From an uncultured Collinsella sp. (GTDB lineage Bacteria > Actinomycetota > Coriobacteriia > Coriobacteriales > Coriobacteriaceae), in contig UQUD01000100.1 of the NCBI GenBank assembly GCA_900544225.1, forward strand, positions 1-6,875: a stretch of 6,875 nucleotides of DNA. Reading direction: 5' to 3'. This document shows, in pieces, positions 4,338-6,875 of this stretch (position 1 is its first letter; each line of letters starts with the position of its first letter). A model generated the notes under the pieces. That model ran no database searches. It saw nothing but the letters and a program-made list of their open reading frames with translations, and was not told where the DNA came from. The translations under genes were made by a program, and so were the position numbers.

Positions 4338-5063
4338 TTGGCTTTGTCTGAACGACTCATGCGTGCCCAGGAGATTCTGGGCCATGAGTTCAATAACAAG
4401 GTGCTGCTGCGCGCGGCGCTCACACATCCCTCGGCCGTCGAGGGCCAGCCGGTCTCTGCCAGCTATGAGCGCCTTGAGTTTTTGGGCGATTCCATTTTGG
4501 GCGCCGTGGTGGCCCGTTCGCTCTTTGAGTCCTATCCCGAGTTTGACGAGGGTAAGCTCACGCGCCTGAAGGTGTCCCTTGTCTCGGGCGCCACGCTGTC
4601 CGAGGTATCGCACGAGCTGGGCATCGACGACATCATCATCTTTGGTGCTTCTGAGACCGGTACCGGCGCGCGCGGCCTGCACTCGGCGCTCGAGAACGTC
4701 TACGAGTCGCTCGTGGGTGCGCTGTACCTGGATGCCGGCTGGGATGCGGCGGCGGAGTTCATCTACCGTACGCTTAAGCCGCACCTGGCTTCCGAGCGTG
4801 CGGAGCACCCCGCGAACCCCAAGTCGTTCTTGCAGGAGTGCGTGCAGGCGGACGGCCACGAGCCTCCCGCGTATAAGCTGGTCGGCTCCGAGGGCCCCGC
4901 GCATGCGCCCACCTTTACCGCTGTGGTGCTCATTGACGGTATTCGCCAGGGTCGCGGCACCGGTTCCTCCAAGAAGGAGGCCGAGGGAGCCGCTGCACTC
5001 GAGGCACTCGACCGCATGGGCTATACCACCAACGGCGTGATTCTCAACAAGAAGCCTGTTTAA
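4338..5063 (+). CDS. rnc: Ribonuclease III
   Basis: RNase III is a dimeric, Mg-dependent endonuclease that cuts double-stranded RNA, including rRNA precursors. The 241-residue protein has an N-terminal catalytic domain (about 5-150) and a C-terminal double-stranded RNA-binding domain (about 160-228, with GPAHAPTFTAVV and GSSKKEAEGAAA). The signature ERLEFLGDS (44-52) supplies Glu44, Glu47 and Asp51. Glu71 and Glu123 (in YESLVGALYLD) match E. coli Glu65 and Glu117. With the same constant offset of six, the position of E. coli Asp114 is Asn120 here, a notable substitution at a metal-site residue. Translation starts at TTG 4338, three bases after the acpP stop, using the strong AAGGAGG inside acpP. 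The rare start codon probably lowers output relative to ACP. smc follows after 10 bases. Confidence 0.95.
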   Translation: MALSERLMRAQEILGHEFNNKVLLRAALTHPSAVEGQPVSASYERLEFLGDSILGAVVARSLFESYPEFDEGKLTRLKVSLVSGATLSEVSHELGIDDIIIFGASETGTGARGLHSALENVYESLVGALYLDAGWDAAAEFIYRTLKPHLASERAEHPANPKSFLQECVQADGHEPPAYKLVGSEGPAHAPTFTAVVLIDGIRQGRGTGSSKKEAEGAAALEALDRMGYTTNGVILNKKPV

Positions 5064-5073
5064 GCGAGGAACC

Positions 5074-6875
5074 GTGTATCTCAAGTCCCTCACGCTCAAA
5101 GGGTTCAAGTCGTTTGCCGACCGCGCCCATATGTCATTTGAGCCGGGCCTGACCGTCATCGTCGGTCCCAACGGCTCGGGAAAATCGAACATCTCCGACT
5201 CGATTCTGTGGGTCCTGGGCGAGCAGAGCGCCAAGCAGCTGCGCGGCCAGGCCATGGAGGACGTCATCTTCTCGGGCTCGTCGGCGCGCAAGCCGGTGGG
5301 TGTCGCCGAGGTCACGCTGGTGCTCGATAACTCGGACCATATGCTGCCTGTCGACTTTGACGAGGTCGCCATCACCCGTCGTATGTATCGTTCGGGCGAA
5401 AGCGAGTACCTTATCAACTCGAGCCCGTGCCGCCTGATGGACATTCAGGACATCCTGCACGATTCGGGCCTGGGCAAGGATACGCATTCCATCATCAGCC
5501 AGGGCAAGCTCGACGCCATTTTGCAGAGCCGCCCCGAGGAGCGCCGCGCCCTGATCGAGGAGGCTGCCGGCATCTCCAAGCACAAGCGCCGCAAGGAGCG
5601 TGCACTCAAAAAGATTAAATCGATGGACGAGCACCTGACCCGTGCCCGCGACATCAATAAGGAGATCGCCCGTCAGCTGCGGCCGCTGGAGCGTCAGGTC
5701 GATCGTGCGCGCAAGTACAAAGAGCTGTCCTCGCGCGCGAACGAGCTTACGCAGATGCTGGCCGTCGACGAGCTTCGTTCGCTGCAGTCGCAGTGGAACG
5801 ACCTGGAGAGCTGCTCCAAGGAGGGCGCTGCCGAGCTTGAGCTTGCGCAGTACCGCCTGGGCGAAAAGGAGCGCGAGCTCGAGAAGCTCCAGGTCATGCT
5901 CGAGGAAAAGGGCCTTTTTGTGGGCGATCTGGGCGAGCAGCGCCGCCATATGCAAGACGTGGTCGGCCGCATTAACTCCGATATGCGCCTGCTCGAGGAA
6001 AAAGGCCACAACATGGTGTCGCGCCTATCCGACATGCGCGGCCAGATTTCGAGCTCCGAACATCAGCGTCGTCGCGTGGTCGAGGAGCTCGAGGGTGCGC
6101 GTGCCCAGCTTGAGGAAGTGACCGGTGCGCACATGCAGGCCCAGGACGACGTTGACGCCGCCGGTCCTGCCGCCGCCCAGCTCCACGAGCGTCGCGTTGC
6201 GCTTGACAATCAGATTTCGCAGCTTACGCGCGAGCAGCGCGATGTGCAGCGTGCGGCCGATAACGCCGCGCTCGCGCTTGCCAAGGTGAAGGACTCGCTG
6301 AGCAACGCCGAGGTCGAGGACAACATGTACGCCTTGCGCCTGGAGCAGATCGACGAGCAGCTCGAGGAGGTCACGGCCTCGCTCGAGAGCCGTCGCGACC
6401 GCGCTGAGGAGCTCGAAGGTGCGCTCGATCAGGCTCGCCAAGCTCAGGTCGATGCGCGTGAGGCCACCGAGGTCGCCCGTGCGGCGTTGAAGGACCTGCG
6501 TAATCGCGAGAGCGAGGCGCGCAACAAGCTGTCCGAGGTTCGCTCTGAACTCGCGAGCCAAAAGAAGCTCGATGCCCGCATGGCTGACAGCTCGCCGCTG
6601 GTGAGCCGTCTGATGGGCGCGTTGGGCGATGATGTCTCGGGTCGTCTGGGCGATGTGCTCGAGGCCCCTCGTGAGCTCGAGGGTTTGGTCGAGCAGCTGC
6701 TTGCCGGCGATATCGATGCCCTGCTGTTCGATGACGCCGCCACGCTTGAGCGTGCCGGCCGTGCGGCTCTGGACCAAAAGAAGGCCTCGGGTGAGGCGCT
6801 GCTGATGGCGCGCGGCGTGAGCGGCTCTGCTGCCGCCGAGGGCGCTGCCGGTTCGCGTCTGGTCGATCGCCTGTC
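5074..6875 (+). CDS. smc: Chromosome segregation protein SMC, N-terminal half (3' end outside window)
   Basis: SMC, with ScpA and ScpB, forms the bacterial condensin complex that extrudes DNA loops and helps separate chromosomes. Translation begins at GTG 5074, with GAGGA at 5066-5070, giving the standard SMC start (M)YLKSLTLKGFKSFADR. The Walker A motif is GPNGSGKS (31-38), the arginine finger region is QLRG (55-58, Arg57), and the Q-loop is SIISQGKLDAIL (139-150, Gln143). A typical head exit follows (RPEERRALIEEAAGI, then a basic KHKRRKERA). From about residue 170 to 505 there is a long coiled coil rich in Glu, Arg, Leu and Ala. From about 505 (SSPLVSRLMGALGDDVSGRLGDVL) the hinge domain begins and is cut by the window end after 600 codons. 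The frame is open throughout. Full-length SMCs have about 1,180 residues, so signature and Walker B motifs lie outside. Confidence 0.96.
   Translation, partial: MYLKSLTLKGFKSFADRAHMSFEPGLTVIVGPNGSGKSNISDSILWVLGEQSAKQLRGQAMEDVIFSGSSARKPVGVAEVTLVLDNSDHMLPVDFDEVAITRRMYRSGESEYLINSSPCRLMDIQDILHDSGLGKDTHSIISQGKLDAILQSRPEERRALIEEAAGISKHKRRKERALKKIKSMDEHLTRARDINKEIARQLRPLERQVDRARKYKELSSRANELTQMLAVDELRSLQSQWNDLESCSKEGAAELELAQYRLGEKERELEKLQVMLEEKGLFVGDLGEQRRHMQDVVGRINSDMRLLEEKGHNMVSRLSDMRGQISSSEHQRRRVVEELEGARAQLEEVTGAHMQAQDDVDAAGPAAAQLHERRVALDNQISQLTREQRDVQRAADNAALALAKVKDSLSNAEVEDNMYALRLEQIDEQLEEVTASLESRRDRAEELEGALDQARQAQVDAREATEVARAALKDLRNRESEARNKLSEVRSELASQKKLDARMADSSPLVSRLMGALGDDVSGRLGDVLEAPRELEGLVEQLLAGDIDALLFDDAATLERAGRAALDQKKASGEALLMARGVSGSAAAEGAAGSRLVDRL

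Noticed and set aside
3972..5444. A 490-codon open frame on the minus strand across plsX end, acpP, rnc and smc start
   Set aside because: It is opposite four well-identified genes, has low-complexity Arg/Leu/Gly-rich composition and no recognisable domain. Long antisense frames are expected where third positions are G/C-rich.
1..6875. Mobile elements, CRISPR arrays, tRNA or rRNA genes, riboswitches
   Set aside because: No transposase or integrase, regularly spaced repeat, cloverleaf or known aptamer pattern was visible; gaps are short and gene content is core housekeeping.

Overview
This is an ordinary-looking core chromosomal segment from a GC-rich bacterium. All ten genes are on the plus strand with very tight spacing. 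The gene order, the protein sequences and the actinobacterial style (high GC, strong G/C third positions, GTG and TTG starts, strong AAGGAGG-type ribosome binding sites) best fit a Coriobacteriia-type actinomycete such as Collinsella. That placement is inferred from memory of the families and was not searched. I see no mobile element, CRISPR array, tRNA, rRNA or sign of recent transfer. No gene-free stretch exceeds 300 bases; the longest is the 114-base gap between plsX and acpP.

Layout. Block 1 (1-1505) is the 3' end of recG (DNA repair helicase), then rsmD (16S rRNA methyltransferase) and coaD (coenzyme A biosynthesis), with overlapping stops and starts. Block 2 (1574-2625) opens with a probable extended -10 promoter. 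It holds an unnamed coiled-coil protein and a DUF177/YceD protein joined by a one-base TAATG overlap. Block 3 (2690-2869) is rpmF (ribosomal protein L32), with its own probable promoter and a strong intrinsic terminator downstream. Block 4 (2958-3977) is plsX (phospholipid synthesis). Block 5 (4092-6875) is acpP, rnc and the first half of smc, preceded by a probable promoter that overlaps a 32-bp near-perfect dyad.

How the genes fit together. CoaD makes the precursor of CoA, the donor of the 4'-phosphopantetheine arm carried by AcpP. PlsX takes acyl groups from acyl-ACP into phospholipid. RsmD, YceD, L32 and RNase III all serve ribosome or RNA maturation. RecG and Smc serve chromosome repair and organisation. 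The coiled-coil protein sits where mycobacteria carry the DivIVA-like septation protein SepIVA.

The least-explained parts are the coiled-coil protein, the dyad over the acpP promoter, and the terminator that leaves no room for a separate plsX promoter. Two sequence oddities also stand out: an Asn at a normally acidic metal-site position of RNase III, and an ACP recognition helix with unusual residues.
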